Positions 1-7,025 are shown, counted from the stretch's first letter. The stretch: DNA of 11,648 bases from an uncultured Solobacterium sp. (GCA_937910655.1 CALEMV010000190.1:1-11648); one strand, 5' to 3'. The notes: a model not told the origin generated them from the sequence alone. Made by a program: numbers and translations.

Positions 1-1
1 G

Positions 2-295
2 CACTATAACTACGATATGGTAGATGGCATTGAATATACAATCAAAGTTTCTAACCCTGTAGGCCATCGTATTACATCTTTAACCTACCAAGGTAATGAT
101 GTAACAGATGATATGGAATTTACGATTGCGATGAATAACTATCGTGCAACGGGTGGTGGTAACTATAATATGATCAAAGAAGCTCCTTCTATTTCTACTG
201 ATCTTTCTAGCATGGTTGAACTTCTTGCAAATTATATTCAAGAACACAAAGTCATCGACTTTGAACCTGTAAATAATATTACAGTGATTAAATAA
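2..295 (+). CDS. 5'-nucleotidase / 2',3'-cyclic-nucleotide phosphodiesterase, C-terminal fragment (5' end outside window)
   Basis: The frame is open from base 2 (reading HYNYD before the first internal Met) to a TAA at 293-295, so this is the tail of a longer gene. The motif NNYRATGGGNY (about residues 45-55 of the fragment) is the substrate-binding signature of the 5'-nucleotidase C-terminal domain in the UshA/CpdB/YfkN family. The opening YNYDMVDGIEYTIKVS also fits the end of that domain. Family members are exported enzymes that dephosphorylate nucleotides or 2',3'-cyclic nucleotides to scavenge phosphate and nucleosides. The metallophosphatase domain would lie upstream and is not visible. 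The protein ends soon after the domain, with no LPXTG anchor or repeats. The substrate class is uncertain; the family assignment is firm. It is convergent with the divIC-side operon. Confidence 0.88.
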   Translation, partial: HYNYDMVDGIEYTIKVSNPVGHRITSLTYQGNDVTDDMEFTIAMNNYRATGGGNYNMIKEAPSISTDLSSMVELLANYIQEHKVIDFEPVNNITVIK

Positions 296-302
296 TCATT
301 AT

Positions 303-337
303 CAAAAAAAGAATGAATCATTTATTTGACTCATTCT
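303..337 (-). terminator. Rho-independent terminator of the mfd-rqcP-divIC transcript
   Basis: Bases 310-316 (AGAATGA) pair with 331-337 (TCATTCT). Three further pairs (318-320 with 327-329) form beyond one mismatch. Read on the minus strand, the hairpin is followed directly by a run of Ts (the A-run at 304-310). The stem overlaps the divIC stop codon. On the plus strand the downstream sequence is only moderately T-rich, so it serves the leftward operon best, though it lies between convergent genes and may act both ways. Confidence 0.72.
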
Positions 338-638
338 GTTTCTTATCTGTTTTATCTGGTAAGAAGAAGATCTGTTCTCCATCTTTAGAGAACATGTAGT
401 TAGAACGTGCATAACTCTCTACATAATCTGGATCTTGGAGTTTTGTCTTTTCTTCAACCAGTAATTCGTTTTCTTCTTGCATTTGGGCAAGCTTTTCCTT
501 TGCCTCTGCCATTTGTTTACGTAACTGTAGCGTTGTCATGATTTCTCTTCCAACTGCTAATAACATAGCCATTGCTAGGCCAAGTGCGATTAATGCAACG
601 AATTTCGAATTTAGTTTCTTCTTTCTCTTCTTTGCCAT
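318..638 (-). CDS. divIC: Septum formation initiator, DivIC/FtsB-like cell division protein
   Basis: This is a 106-residue bitopic protein with the standard DivIC/FtsB layout. A very basic cytoplasmic head (MAKKRKKK) is followed by one membrane helix (about 12-30), a coiled coil (about 33-70, rich in K/E/Q/L) and the family tail DPDYVESYARSNYMF with GEQIFFLP, which matches the DP(E/D)Y...AR..Y....GE..F.LP pattern of DivIC. The family forms a complex with FtsL and DivIB/FtsQ that connects the early divisome to septal wall synthases. The start has a GAGG Shine-Dalgarno five bases upstream. It lies 27 bases downstream of rqcP, as divIC follows the yabO region in Bacillus, and that context favours divIC over ftsL. 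It is last in the leftward operon. Confidence 0.88.
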   Translation of the reverse strand: MAKKRKKKLNSKFVALIALGLAMAMLLAVGREIMTTLQLRKQMAEAKEKLAQMQEENELLVEEKTKLQDPDYVESYARSNYMFSKDGEQIFFLPDKTDKKQNESNK

Positions 639-665
639 ATTTTCCTCAATATAGTTTTTATAACA

Positions 666-947
666 CTATTCTGTTTCTACTTCAAGTGGAGAGGCTATCT
701 TTTCCTCCGAGATAATCTCATAAAGTTCAGATGCGTCTTTCTTCTTTTTTACTTCTTCAATCGATAATACACGTACTGTGAGTTTACGATTTCCGAATGT
801 AATTGATACTGTATCACCTGCCAACACTTCATGTGCCGGCTTTACAATGCGGCCATTGATTTCGATACGTTGATTCACCGCTAATTCTTTAGAAACCGTT
901 CTACGTTTGAGGATACGCGATACTTTTAAAAACTTATCAATTCTCAT
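666..947 (-). CDS. rqcP: RqcP (YabO), S4-domain ribosome-associated quality-control factor
   Basis: This 93-residue protein is almost entirely an S4 RNA-binding fold: MRIDKFLKVSRILKRRT, then an INGR...PAHEVLAGDTV segment and a FGNR-KLTVRVL strand. This closely follows Bacillus YabO/RqcP in both length and sequence. RqcP binds the 50S subunit with RqcH and peptidyl-tRNA and helps alanine tailing of nascent chains on stalled, split ribosomes. The basic helix with Arg at 11, 15 and 16 is kept. Its ATG lies inside the end of mfd, with an 11-base overlap in another frame, which implies translational coupling. Proximity to mfd and divIC supports RqcP over the other small S4 proteins (YlmH, Hsp15). 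rqcH itself is not in this window. Confidence 0.92.
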   Translation of the reverse strand: MRIDKFLKVSRILKRRTVSKELAVNQRIEINGRIVKPAHEVLAGDTVSITFGNRKLTVRVLSIEEVKKKKDASELYEIISEEKIASPLEVETE

Positions 948-3900
948 TTCTCATTGACTCCTTTGCGGCATAAATAATCTTGATTGCCAGGGAAATATTC
1001 TGTGAATTCTTTGGTAGGATGACGATGATTGTACCATTGGTATACCGTAAAGTCGCATCTTTGGATATCTTTGTAATCTTTTCAAAGAGTTTTACACCAT
1101 CTGCCCTTTGTGAAAATAGTGGAGAGAAGGTTAATTCTGTTTGACCTCGAATTTCACGATAGTTTTCTACGATTGGTTCTTCTAGTGCGAGGTCTAATTG
1201 TTTCTTCAAGAATAATGTGCTGACTTCCTTTGGTAATTTACCATACTGGTCAATCACATCATTCTTATAGGCTTCTAACATCTTCTCATCCTTGATTGCG
1301 TCGATACGTTGATACATATCCAACTTATCAAAGTCATCTGGTGCAAACTCCTCTGGAATATAGCTTGTTGCTTGGATATTGGTCTTTGGTTTTGGTGTAA
1401 GGTCTTCTTGTTTGCGACCATCTTTCTTAGCTTGGATTGCTTCTTCTAGCATCTCAATATACATATCAATACCTACAGTATCGATAAAGCCAGATTGGTC
1501 TGATCCAAGTAAATCACCCGCACCACGAATAGTTAAATCACGCATCGCAATCTTATATCCACTACCAAGACGCGCAAACTCTTTGACTGCGGTTAATCTC
1601 TTTTGTGCAACCTCAGATAATTGTCTACGTGGTGGAATCAGTAAATATGCATATGCTAGACGATCACTACGTCCAACTCTACCCTTGATCTGATAAATCT
1701 GTGCTAAACCAAAGTCTTGAGCATTATCCACCAGAATTGTATTTACGTTTGGAATATCAATTCCATTTTCAACGATTGTTGTACATACAAGAATATCGAG
1801 TTCCTTCTCGATAAATCTCTGCATGATATCCTCTATCTCTTCTTTACCAAGTTTACCATGGACGATTCCAACTCTAGACTCTGGCACAAGACTTTGAATA
1901 TTTCTTGCGATGTTATAGATTTGGTCAATATTGTTATGAAGATAGAATACCTGTCCATTGCGCGATAGTTCTTTTTGTATTGCGTCACGGATTAAATTCT
2001 TATCTTTTTCTACGACATAGGTTTGTACACTATAACGGTTTAATGGTGGTGTTTCTAATAACGATAACGAGCGAATCCCTACAAGAGACATCTGTAGTGT
2101 ACGTGGAATTGGTGTAGCACTGAGTGATAATACATCTACCCCATTCTTTAATTCTTTTATCTTTTCTTTGTGTTCAACACCAAAACGTTGTTCCTCATCT
2201 ACAACTAATAGTCCAAGGTCTTTAAACTTTACATCCTTGGATAGTAAACGATGGGTACCAATAATAATGTCTATCTTACCTTCCTCCAGTTCTTGAAGTA
2301 CTTGTTTTTGTTCAGCTGGACTAACAAAACGGTTTAGTACTTTTACTGTAACTGGAAATTCCTGGTAACGTTTTTGGAAGGTATGGAAATGTTGTTCTGC
2401 AAGGATGGTCGTTGGACATAGCACTGCAACCTGCTTATTATCACAAACAGCCTTAAACGAAGCACGAATGGATACTTCAGTCTTGCCAAAACCAACATCT
2501 CCACAGACTAAACGATCCATTGGTTTATTGCTTTCCATGTCCTTCTTGATTTCCGCAACTGCCTTTTCTTGGTCGGGCGTTAAATCAAAAGAGAAGGAAT
2601 TTTCAAACTTCTTTGTCATCTCATTATCTTTTGAAAAGGCAAAGCCGATATGTTGTTCACGGTTGGCATAGAGTGTTAATAAACGTTCTGCGATATCTTC
2701 GACATTACTTTGAAGACGCTGTTTTGTCTTCTCCCAATCACCAGAACCCAGTTTATTTAACTTCGGTACAACCCCTTCTCTTGATACAAACTTACGCACA
2801 AGGCGGAATTGTTCTAGCGGTACTAATAACTCTGTATTACCACGATAGATAATCTTCAAGAAGTCTCTTTTAACTTTTTGAATCTCACGGTTTTCAATAC
2901 AGATGTATTGTCCAACACCGTATTGGGCATGGACAACATAATCACCTGGTTGTAGTTCATCATAACCATGTATAACTTCCGCATTACGGAACTTATTCTC
3001 ATATCTACCTTTGTGGTGATGATAGGCAAAGATTTCCGCAGCTGTATACACCTTTAGATTTTCATCGACGAGATAGAATCCCTGCGCAAAGGAATTTGTA
3101 TAGATGTTGATACCTTCAACAGGTTCCTCATCATCTGATAATAAATGATATGGTAATTTTATCTCTACACATTTATCAATAACTGTTACAACTTCTTTTT
3201 CCGATAATGCTAAAACAACTGGCATCGGTTGATGAATTAATAACAGTTTTTGTTCGAGGGTTTCATTTGGAATATGTAATTCTTCGATATTGACTACATT
3301 CTCTGTAAATGGATCTTCTACAACTTTCTTACCATACTTTGAAAGACTGTGGATATCATGCCACATTGCAAACTTCGGTAACATCTTCTCTTCTTGAACC
3401 ATCTCTTGAATGTAGCTTACTGTCTCTTCATTTAATTTCTTCGCTGAATCAAGAATGAGCTGTTCATCGGAATAAACAATCAGTGGATTTTGCATGTAAT
3501 CCCAAATACCTGCCGTCTTTGACAGTAAAGCCATATAGGAATACATATGTGATGCGAATACTTTCTCACGTAATGCATGTAAGTCCGATTCAATTTCAGC
3601 AGCCAAGATTGATTTATTTTCTTTTGATAATAGTTCTTCTGATTTAGCACAGATTTCTTCAATCTGTTCATCTGTAAAGAATACATCGCCAGCTGGAATA
3701 ATAGTAACTTCCTCAATCTTTTCAACTGTTTTTTGTGTAGCTACATCAAAGAAGCGAATCGATTCAACTTCTGTATCAAAAAACTCAATACGAATTGGAG
3801 AGTCATAGTTAATCGAATATACATCAACGATACCACCTCTTGCGGCGAAGGTTAATGGTTGATCAATGTGAGAAGTCTTTTGATATCCACCCGATAATAA

Positions 3901-4374
3901 TTTTTGTTTGAATGCATGCATGTCCAACGTATCACCTGTATGGATCTTGATACAACGATCTTTAAATTCTTTTGGAAATGGTAATTGTCTTAACAATGCG
4001 GATGGACAAGTAATCACTACTTGGTTTGGATTCGATAATAGTCCTGCTAAGGTCTCTACCTTTTGGGCAGTTAATTCTGGACTAGAGGCAATCGCTTCTA
4101 CGCGTAACGATTCATCCGCACCAAAAAGAGCACAATTTTTTTCATCTAAGAGTGTTGCAATCCTCTCATATAAACGTTGTGCTGTATAGAGATTCTGTTT
4201 TACAACCAGAATTGGTCTTGGCTTCTTTTGGAAGGAAGTCGCAATGACTAACGCTTCTTCAATCAAAGAAGTATACGGAATCGGAGACTTTGCGTAATCC
4301 AACAGTTTTACAGCTGGATTATCCACCATTCTCTCATATAACCAATTTGGGATTTTCTGTATTGAACTCTTCAA
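937..4374 (-). CDS. mfd: Transcription-repair coupling factor Mfd
   Basis: Mfd is a DNA translocase that recognises RNA polymerase stalled at a lesion, pushes it off and recruits UvrA. The domains appear in the usual order: a UvrB-like N-terminal module (about 20-330), a CarD-like RNA-polymerase interaction domain (about 470-560, starting YDELQPGDYVVHAQYGVG), RecG-like helicase lobes with Walker A GDVGFGKT (about 623), DEEQRFG (about 725), SATPIPRT (about 751) and motif VI QIKGRVGRS (about 894), and a C-terminal TRCF domain (about 985-1090). Motif VI has Lys where the first Arg is commoner. I chose the TTG start at 4374, which gives 1145 residues. It has AAAGGAG five bases upstream, and the protein then begins LKSSIQKIPNW, matching family length. 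The longer ATG frame starting at 4437 adds 21 residues lacking family similarity and runs through the likely promoter. It overlaps rqcP by 11 bases. Confidence 0.95.
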   Translation of the reverse strand: MKSSIQKIPNWLYERMVDNPAVKLLDYAKSPIPYTSLIEEALVIATSFQKKPRPILVVKQNLYTAQRLYERIATLLDEKNCALFGADESLRVEAIASSPELTAQKVETLAGLLSNPNQVVITCPSALLRQLPFPKEFKDRCIKIHTGDTLDMHAFKQKLLSGGYQKTSHIDQPLTFAARGGIVDVYSINYDSPIRIEFFDTEVESIRFFDVATQKTVEKIEEVTIIPAGDVFFTDEQIEEICAKSEELLSKENKSILAAEIESDLHALREKVFASHMYSYMALLSKTAGIWDYMQNPLIVYSDEQLILDSAKKLNEETVSYIQEMVQEEKMLPKFAMWHDIHSLSKYGKKVVEDPFTENVVNIEELHIPNETLEQKLLLIHQPMPVVLALSEKEVVTVIDKCVEIKLPYHLLSDDEEPVEGINIYTNSFAQGFYLVDENLKVYTAAEIFAYHHHKGRYENKFRNAEVIHGYDELQPGDYVVHAQYGVGQYICIENREIQKVKRDFLKIIYRGNTELLVPLEQFRLVRKFVSREGVVPKLNKLGSGDWEKTKQRLQSNVEDIAERLLTLYANREQHIGFAFSKDNEMTKKFENSFSFDLTPDQEKAVAEIKKDMESNKPMDRLVCGDVGFGKTEVSIRASFKAVCDNKQVAVLCPTTILAEQHFHTFQKRYQEFPVTVKVLNRFVSPAEQKQVLQELEEGKIDIIIGTHRLLSKDVKFKDLGLLVVDEEQRFGVEHKEKIKELKNGVDVLSLSATPIPRTLQMSLVGIRSLSLLETPPLNRYSVQTYVVEKDKNLIRDAIQKELSRNGQVFYLHNNIDQIYNIARNIQSLVPESRVGIVHGKLGKEEIEDIMQRFIEKELDILVCTTIVENGIDIPNVNTILVDNAQDFGLAQIYQIKGRVGRSDRLAYAYLLIPPRRQLSEVAQKRLTAVKEFARLGSGYKIAMRDLTIRGAGDLLGSDQSGFIDTVGIDMYIEMLEEAIQAKKDGRKQEDLTPKPKTNIQATSYIPEEFAPDDFDKLDMYQRIDAIKDEKMLEAYKNDVIDQYGKLPKEVSTLFLKKQLDLALEEPIVENYREIRGQTELTFSPLFSQRADGVKLFEKITKISKDATLRYTNGTIIVILPKNSQNISLAIKIIYAAKESMRNEN

Positions 4375-4379
4375 GTAAT

Positions 4380-4386
4380 CTCCTTT
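4380..4386 (-). promoter_or_regulatory. Ribosome binding site that sets the mfd start at TTG
   Basis: The minus strand reads AAAGGAG, a five-base spacer (ATTAC), then TTG. No comparable site precedes the upstream in-frame ATG at 4437, so translation most likely begins at the TTG. Confidence 0.7.
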
Positions 4387-4399
4387 TTTATGTCTTCTT

Positions 4400-4408
4400 A
4401 TTTTATCA
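4400..4408 (-). promoter_or_regulatory. Possible extended -10 promoter for mfd-rqcP-divIC
   Basis: The minus strand carries TGATAAAAT, an extended -10 (TG-N-TAAAAT), between the terminator behind pth and the mfd ribosome binding site. The matching -35 region (TGTTTT, 17 bases upstream) is poor, so the call leans on the extended -10 and on the need for a promoter after a strong terminator. Confidence 0.4.
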
Positions 4409-4458
4409 TCATTGCCCTTTGAAAAACAGAATAACACTTAATCCACATTTCTCATAGA

Positions 4459-4489
4459 TAAGAAAAATTGCCACAATCATGGCAATTTT
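4459..4489 (-). terminator. Rho-independent terminator after pth
   Basis: A perfect 10-base inverted repeat, AAAATTGCCA (4464-4473) and TGGCAATTTT (4480-4489), encloses a six-base loop. On the minus strand it lies three bases past the pth stop and runs into TTTTTCTT. It separates pth transcription from mfd, although leaky read-through is possible. Confidence 0.82.
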
Positions 4490-4492
4490 AAC

Positions 4493-5074
4493 TTACTTTT
4501 TCTTTTCTTTGATGTTGTATTTGTTCATCACTTTATCTAAAGGTTCATTGACCCAAGCAGCGGCCGCATCTGCAGCGATAGAGATGATTCGTTCAAACTC
4601 TTCACGTTCTGCCTTTGGAACTGGGGATAACACCCAATCTGGAACCTTCGCATGATTACCTGGCTCACTATGACCAACACCAATACGTACACGTGCAATT
4701 TGGTCTGTCCCGAGTGCGTTGATGATAGACTTCATACCCTTTTGTCCACCACCAGAACCATTCTTGCGAATACGCAATGCACCAACCGGAATATCCATGT
4801 CATCATGTAAGATTAGAATATCCTCTGGCTGTAACTTATAGAACTTCACCGCTTGTGAAATTGCACTACCTGATTCATTCATATAAGTTAGTGGCTTCAT
4901 GAGTGTTACTTGTTCACCATTGATTCTAACGCTAGCGATCAGTGCATTCCACTTTTCTGATGTAATGGAAGTTCCTAGTTTTTCAGCTAACTTATCCACA
5001 GCTAGAAATCCACTGTTATGTCTTGTCTTTTCGTATTCCTTGCCAGGGTTTCCTAAACCTGCAATTAACTTCAT
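4493..5074 (-). CDS. pth: Peptidyl-tRNA hydrolase (Pth)
   Basis: Pth cleaves the ester bond of peptidyl-tRNAs released from stalled ribosomes so that the tRNA can be recycled. The 193-residue length is typical. LIAGLGNPGKEYEKTRHNSG (residues 3-22) holds the conserved Asn9 and catalytic His19. KPLTYMNESG holds Met65-Asn66, and ILHDDMD holds Asp91. The later loop reads GSGGGQKGMKSI: Gln111-Lys112 stand where E. coli Pth has His113-Asn114 (usually GGHNG). This is a departure at a tRNA-binding position, but the core catalytic residues are intact. Its ATG overlaps the stop of the upstream gene by one base (TAATG), so the two are probably translationally coupled. In Bacillus, pth also precedes mfd. 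Confidence 0.94.
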   Translation of the reverse strand: MKLIAGLGNPGKEYEKTRHNSGFLAVDKLAEKLGTSITSEKWNALIASVRINGEQVTLMKPLTYMNESGSAISQAVKFYKLQPEDILILHDDMDIPVGALRIRKNGSGGGQKGMKSIINALGTDQIARVRIGVGHSEPGNHAKVPDWVLSPVPKAEREEFERIISIAADAAAAWVNEPLDKVMNKYNIKEKKK

Positions 5075-6015
5075 TATTTTTTATCCTTTTCTTCTAAATC
5101 CGCATCTGTTAATCTCTCTAGAACCATAGTCTCAGATAGATTTTCAGATGGTTTCTGATCTAACTTTTCGATATCGCTGTCTGTTAATTTCTCCAATACC
5201 ATCGTTTCAGATAGATTTTCTTCAGAATGAGACTTCTTGTTTTCTACAACTTCTGTTTCAACTGCTTCTTCTGTAGTGTTATCTAAAGTAATATCTAAAC
5301 TTTGAATCCATCTCTTACCTACACCTGTTTGTGCAAACTGCTCTAACATAGGCTTCATTTCTTCTAATTGTTCAAACTTGGCTTGGTCTTGATAAATCTT
5401 ATAGAGTGTAGCGTTTGCGAGATTCTTATAGATACCAATCATTGTACGTGAATAGATATAGCCTTCATAGTCACCTTCAAGTAACTTTTCAAAGAATGTC
5501 TGACCACGGTCATCCACAGAATCATAATACTTATCAAACTGATCTGATAATGCCTTCGTAAGTTGATTACCTAATAATTCTTCGTATGGTTGTAACTTTG
5601 CATGCATGGTTGTACGTAAATCATCTCTACCTACATGATGTAATACATTTGGAATTGCTAGATATAAATAGAAGAATGAATCTTCGTTTGTGTCGATTGA
5701 CTTAACACCCTTCTTATCTTCAATTAAAGAATCGATATCTAGTTCTTGTAATGTAGTATCAAATTCATGAAAGTCTTGGTGATATGCACATCCCCAAAGT
5801 TTTAATACACGTCCTTTATTGGCAAATTCTGGATCATTTACTGTTGAAATTAATTGATCAACACGATTAAAGAACATCTCCTTCTCATTGATTAAGCGCA
5901 CCGCATCAATAATCATCTTGTTTTTTCCATTACGCTTTGAAGATATAAAAATCTTAATAATTAAATATGCCATTGCAAAATACATTGCGAATGTTACAAA
6001 TCTTGCTGGGTTCAT
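5074..6015 (-). CDS. Unrecognised one-pass membrane protein with duplicated C-terminal SETMVLE motif
   Basis: I do not recognise a named family for this 313-residue protein. A single hydrophobic helix lies at about 5-26 and is followed by SSKRNGK, so by the positive-inside rule the large remainder should be cytoplasmic. Residues about 30-240 are mostly helical in character, rich in Leu, Glu, Lys and Tyr, possibly a TPR-like scaffold, but no repeat is clear enough to claim. The tail is acidic and low in complexity and ends in two copies of an 18-residue unit, ENLSETMVLEKLTDSDIE (266-283) and a near-copy at 291-308, spaced exactly 25 residues. The ATG at 6015 has GGGAGGG upstream and a clear promoter. 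It is coupled to pth by TAATG. A phosphorylation-dependent signalling tail is an inference. Confidence 0.78.
   Translation of the reverse strand: MNPARFVTFAMYFAMAYLIIKIFISSKRNGKNKMIIDAVRLINEKEMFFNRVDQLISTVNDPEFANKGRVLKLWGCAYHQDFHEFDTTLQELDIDSLIEDKKGVKSIDTNEDSFFYLYLAIPNVLHHVGRDDLRTTMHAKLQPYEELLGNQLTKALSDQFDKYYDSVDDRGQTFFEKLLEGDYEGYIYSRTMIGIYKNLANATLYKIYQDQAKFEQLEEMKPMLEQFAQTGVGKRWIQSLDITLDNTTEEAVETEVVENKKSHSEENLSETMVLEKLTDSDIEKLDQKPSENLSETMVLERLTDADLEEKDKK
5092..5220 (-). repeat. Two tandem copies of a 75-base coding repeat (25 residues)
   Basis: The copies begin at 5220 and 5145 on the minus strand. They encode ENLSETMVLEKLTDSDIE and ENLSETMVLERLTDADLE, with 15 of 18 residues identical and three conservative changes (K/R, S/A, I/L). 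Several DNA differences are silent, so the duplication is not very recent and the protein motif appears to be under selection. Confidence 0.85.
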
Positions 6016-6042
6016 ATTTTTCCCTCCCGTACTTATCTATAT

Positions 6043-6072
6043 ATTATACAGAAATATCCTAGAGTTGTTCAA
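6043..6072 (-). promoter_or_regulatory. Promoter for the membrane protein-pth operon
   Basis: On the minus strand TTGAAC (6072-6067), an 18-base spacer and a perfect TATAAT (6048-6043) form a sigma-A-type promoter. The start of transcription would fall near 6036, giving a leader of roughly 20 bases with GGGAGGG before the ATG at 6015. Confidence 0.65.
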
Positions 6073-6075
6073 AAT

Positions 6076-6103
6076 TTGCGAATCATTTGTTATATGGTAA
6101 AAT
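6076..6103 (+). promoter_or_regulatory. Promoter for the VanY-like gene (extended -10)
   Basis: TTGCGA (6076-6081), a 16-base spacer and TAAAAT (6098-6103) preceded by TG-G make an extended -10 promoter. Its -35 element lies back to back with that of the leftward promoter, with only three bases between them, so the two polymerases would compete or be co-regulated. Confidence 0.55.
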
Positions 6104-6107
6104 ACCT

Positions 6108-6125
6108 ATACATTATTTAATGTAT
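6108..6125. promoter_or_regulatory. Perfect palindrome over the expected transcription start of the VanY-like gene (candidate operator)
   Basis: ATACATTATTTAATGTAT is a perfect inverted repeat of two 8-base arms around TT. It begins four bases after the -10 element, where RNA polymerase opens the DNA, which is a standard repressor position. It is AT-rich and has no T-run, so it is unlikely to be a terminator. No regulator gene is in the window to match it with. Confidence 0.4.
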
Positions 6126-6148
6126 TTATATATAAAGGAAAAAACGTT

Positions 6149-6925
6149 ATGGAAAACGAAAAGAAGATAAAAACGAGATTTCTCAGTGTTCCTACACTGC
6201 TTAAATTCTTACTATTAGTATCTGTATGCTTATTCTGCATAGCTGTCTATGTAAATAGTCATCCAGAATTATTAAAGAAGACAACACCTACTCCAGAGCC
6301 TACGGCAACTGCTTCAACAGTAGAGCCAACTGCATCTGCTTTACCAGCCCATTTGACAGATCCTAACAGTGTTACGGTATTGGTTGATAAAAATCACTCC
6401 CTTTCACGTGACTTTGTGCCAACGAACTTAGCTACTCCTTATTTACAGAGTACTGCGGATGTCATCCAAATCCGCCAAGATGTTGGTGATGCGGCTAAGT
6501 CTATGATTTCTGCTGCGGAAGCTGCTGGTATTAAGTTATACGTAACTGCAGGATACCGTTCTTATGATGACCAACAAACACTTTATGAGGACCGTGTTAG
6601 TAAGTTGGGTGAAAAAGAAGCTTCTGATACAACAGCCAAAGCTGGTTATAGTGAAAATCAAACAGGTTTAGCACTCGACTTCACAGATACAGCAACTGGT
6701 ACAAGCTCTGTAGATTTCGCAAATACACCTGCTGGTAAATGGTTATATGAGAATGCACATTCTTATGGCTTTATCCTACGTTACCCTGATAAGAAACAGG
6801 ATATTACAGGATATTCCTATATGCCATGGCACTATCGTTATGTTGGTACAGATGTTTCTAATGCAATGTACGAACAAGGTGGATCCAATTTAACATTTGA
6901 AGAATTTTATCAGATAACAAAGTAG
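6149..6925 (+). CDS. VanY-family D-alanyl-D-alanine carboxypeptidase homologue, probably catalytically impaired
   Basis: This 258-residue protein has a cytoplasmic basic head, an uncleaved signal-anchor helix (about 15-36), a Pro/Thr-rich linker (about 45-66) and an extracellular VanY (M15) domain (about 75-258). Family landmarks are clear: GYRSYDDQQTLY (135-146), SENQTGLALDF (168-178), AHSYGFILRYP (203-213) and GYSYMPWHYRYVG (221-233). VanY enzymes trim the terminal D-Ala from peptidoglycan stem peptides with zinc. Active members read SxHxxGxAxD and ExWH: the two His and the Asp bind zinc and the Glu is the base. Here Asp177 and His228 remain, but Asn170 replaces the first His and Met225 replaces the Glu. 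Such a protein would be expected to bind wall peptides rather than cut them. It has its own promoter and terminator. Confidence 0.87.
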   Translation: MENEKKIKTRFLSVPTLLKFLLLVSVCLFCIAVYVNSHPELLKKTTPTPEPTATASTVEPTASALPAHLTDPNSVTVLVDKNHSLSRDFVPTNLATPYLQSTADVIQIRQDVGDAAKSMISAAEAAGIKLYVTAGYRSYDDQQTLYEDRVSKLGEKEASDTTAKAGYSENQTGLALDFTDTATGTSSVDFANTPAGKWLYENAHSYGFILRYPDKKQDITGYSYMPWHYRYVGTDVSNAMYEQGGSNLTFEEFYQITK

Positions 6926-6946
6926 AAAATTTCTACTTTGTTTTTT
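6917..6946 (+). terminator. Rho-independent terminator of the VanY-like gene
   Basis: ACAAAGTAGAAA (6917-6928) pairs perfectly with TTTCTACTTTGT (6930-6941), the innermost pairs opening to form the loop, and is followed by a run of Ts to 6946. The stem contains the gene's TAG stop codon. Confidence 0.82.
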
Positions 6947-6996
6947 GTATGTGTAAAAATTAACTAGAGAGTTTTTCATCTATTTTCATTCTAGCG

Positions 6997-7025
6997 TTGA
7001 CATTTTTCACTTCAAAAAGTATTAT
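6997..7025 (+). promoter_or_regulatory. Near-consensus promoter of rpmH
   Basis: A perfect TTGACA (6997-7002), an ideal 17-base spacer and TATTAT (7020-7025, five of six) make this the best promoter in the window, as expected for a ribosomal protein gene. Transcription would start near 7032, about 38 bases before the ATG. Confidence 0.85.

Noticed and set aside
1379..2852. Several plus-strand reading frames of 70-104 residues within mfd
   Set aside because: All overlap conserved helicase and TRCF-domain coding sequence on the other strand, overlap each other, and show no family motif.
3480..3725. Minus-strand 81-residue frame overlapping mfd in another frame
   Set aside because: It lies wholly inside mfd on the same strand in a shifted frame; the mfd frame is intact throughout, so there is no frameshift to explain it.
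4992..5000. Perfect DnaA box TTATCCACA
   Set aside because: It is a single copy inside pth, encoding conserved residues (VDKL). I saw only near-matches elsewhere (for example TTATCCACC in mfd) and no cluster or AT-rich unwinding element, so it does not mark an origin.
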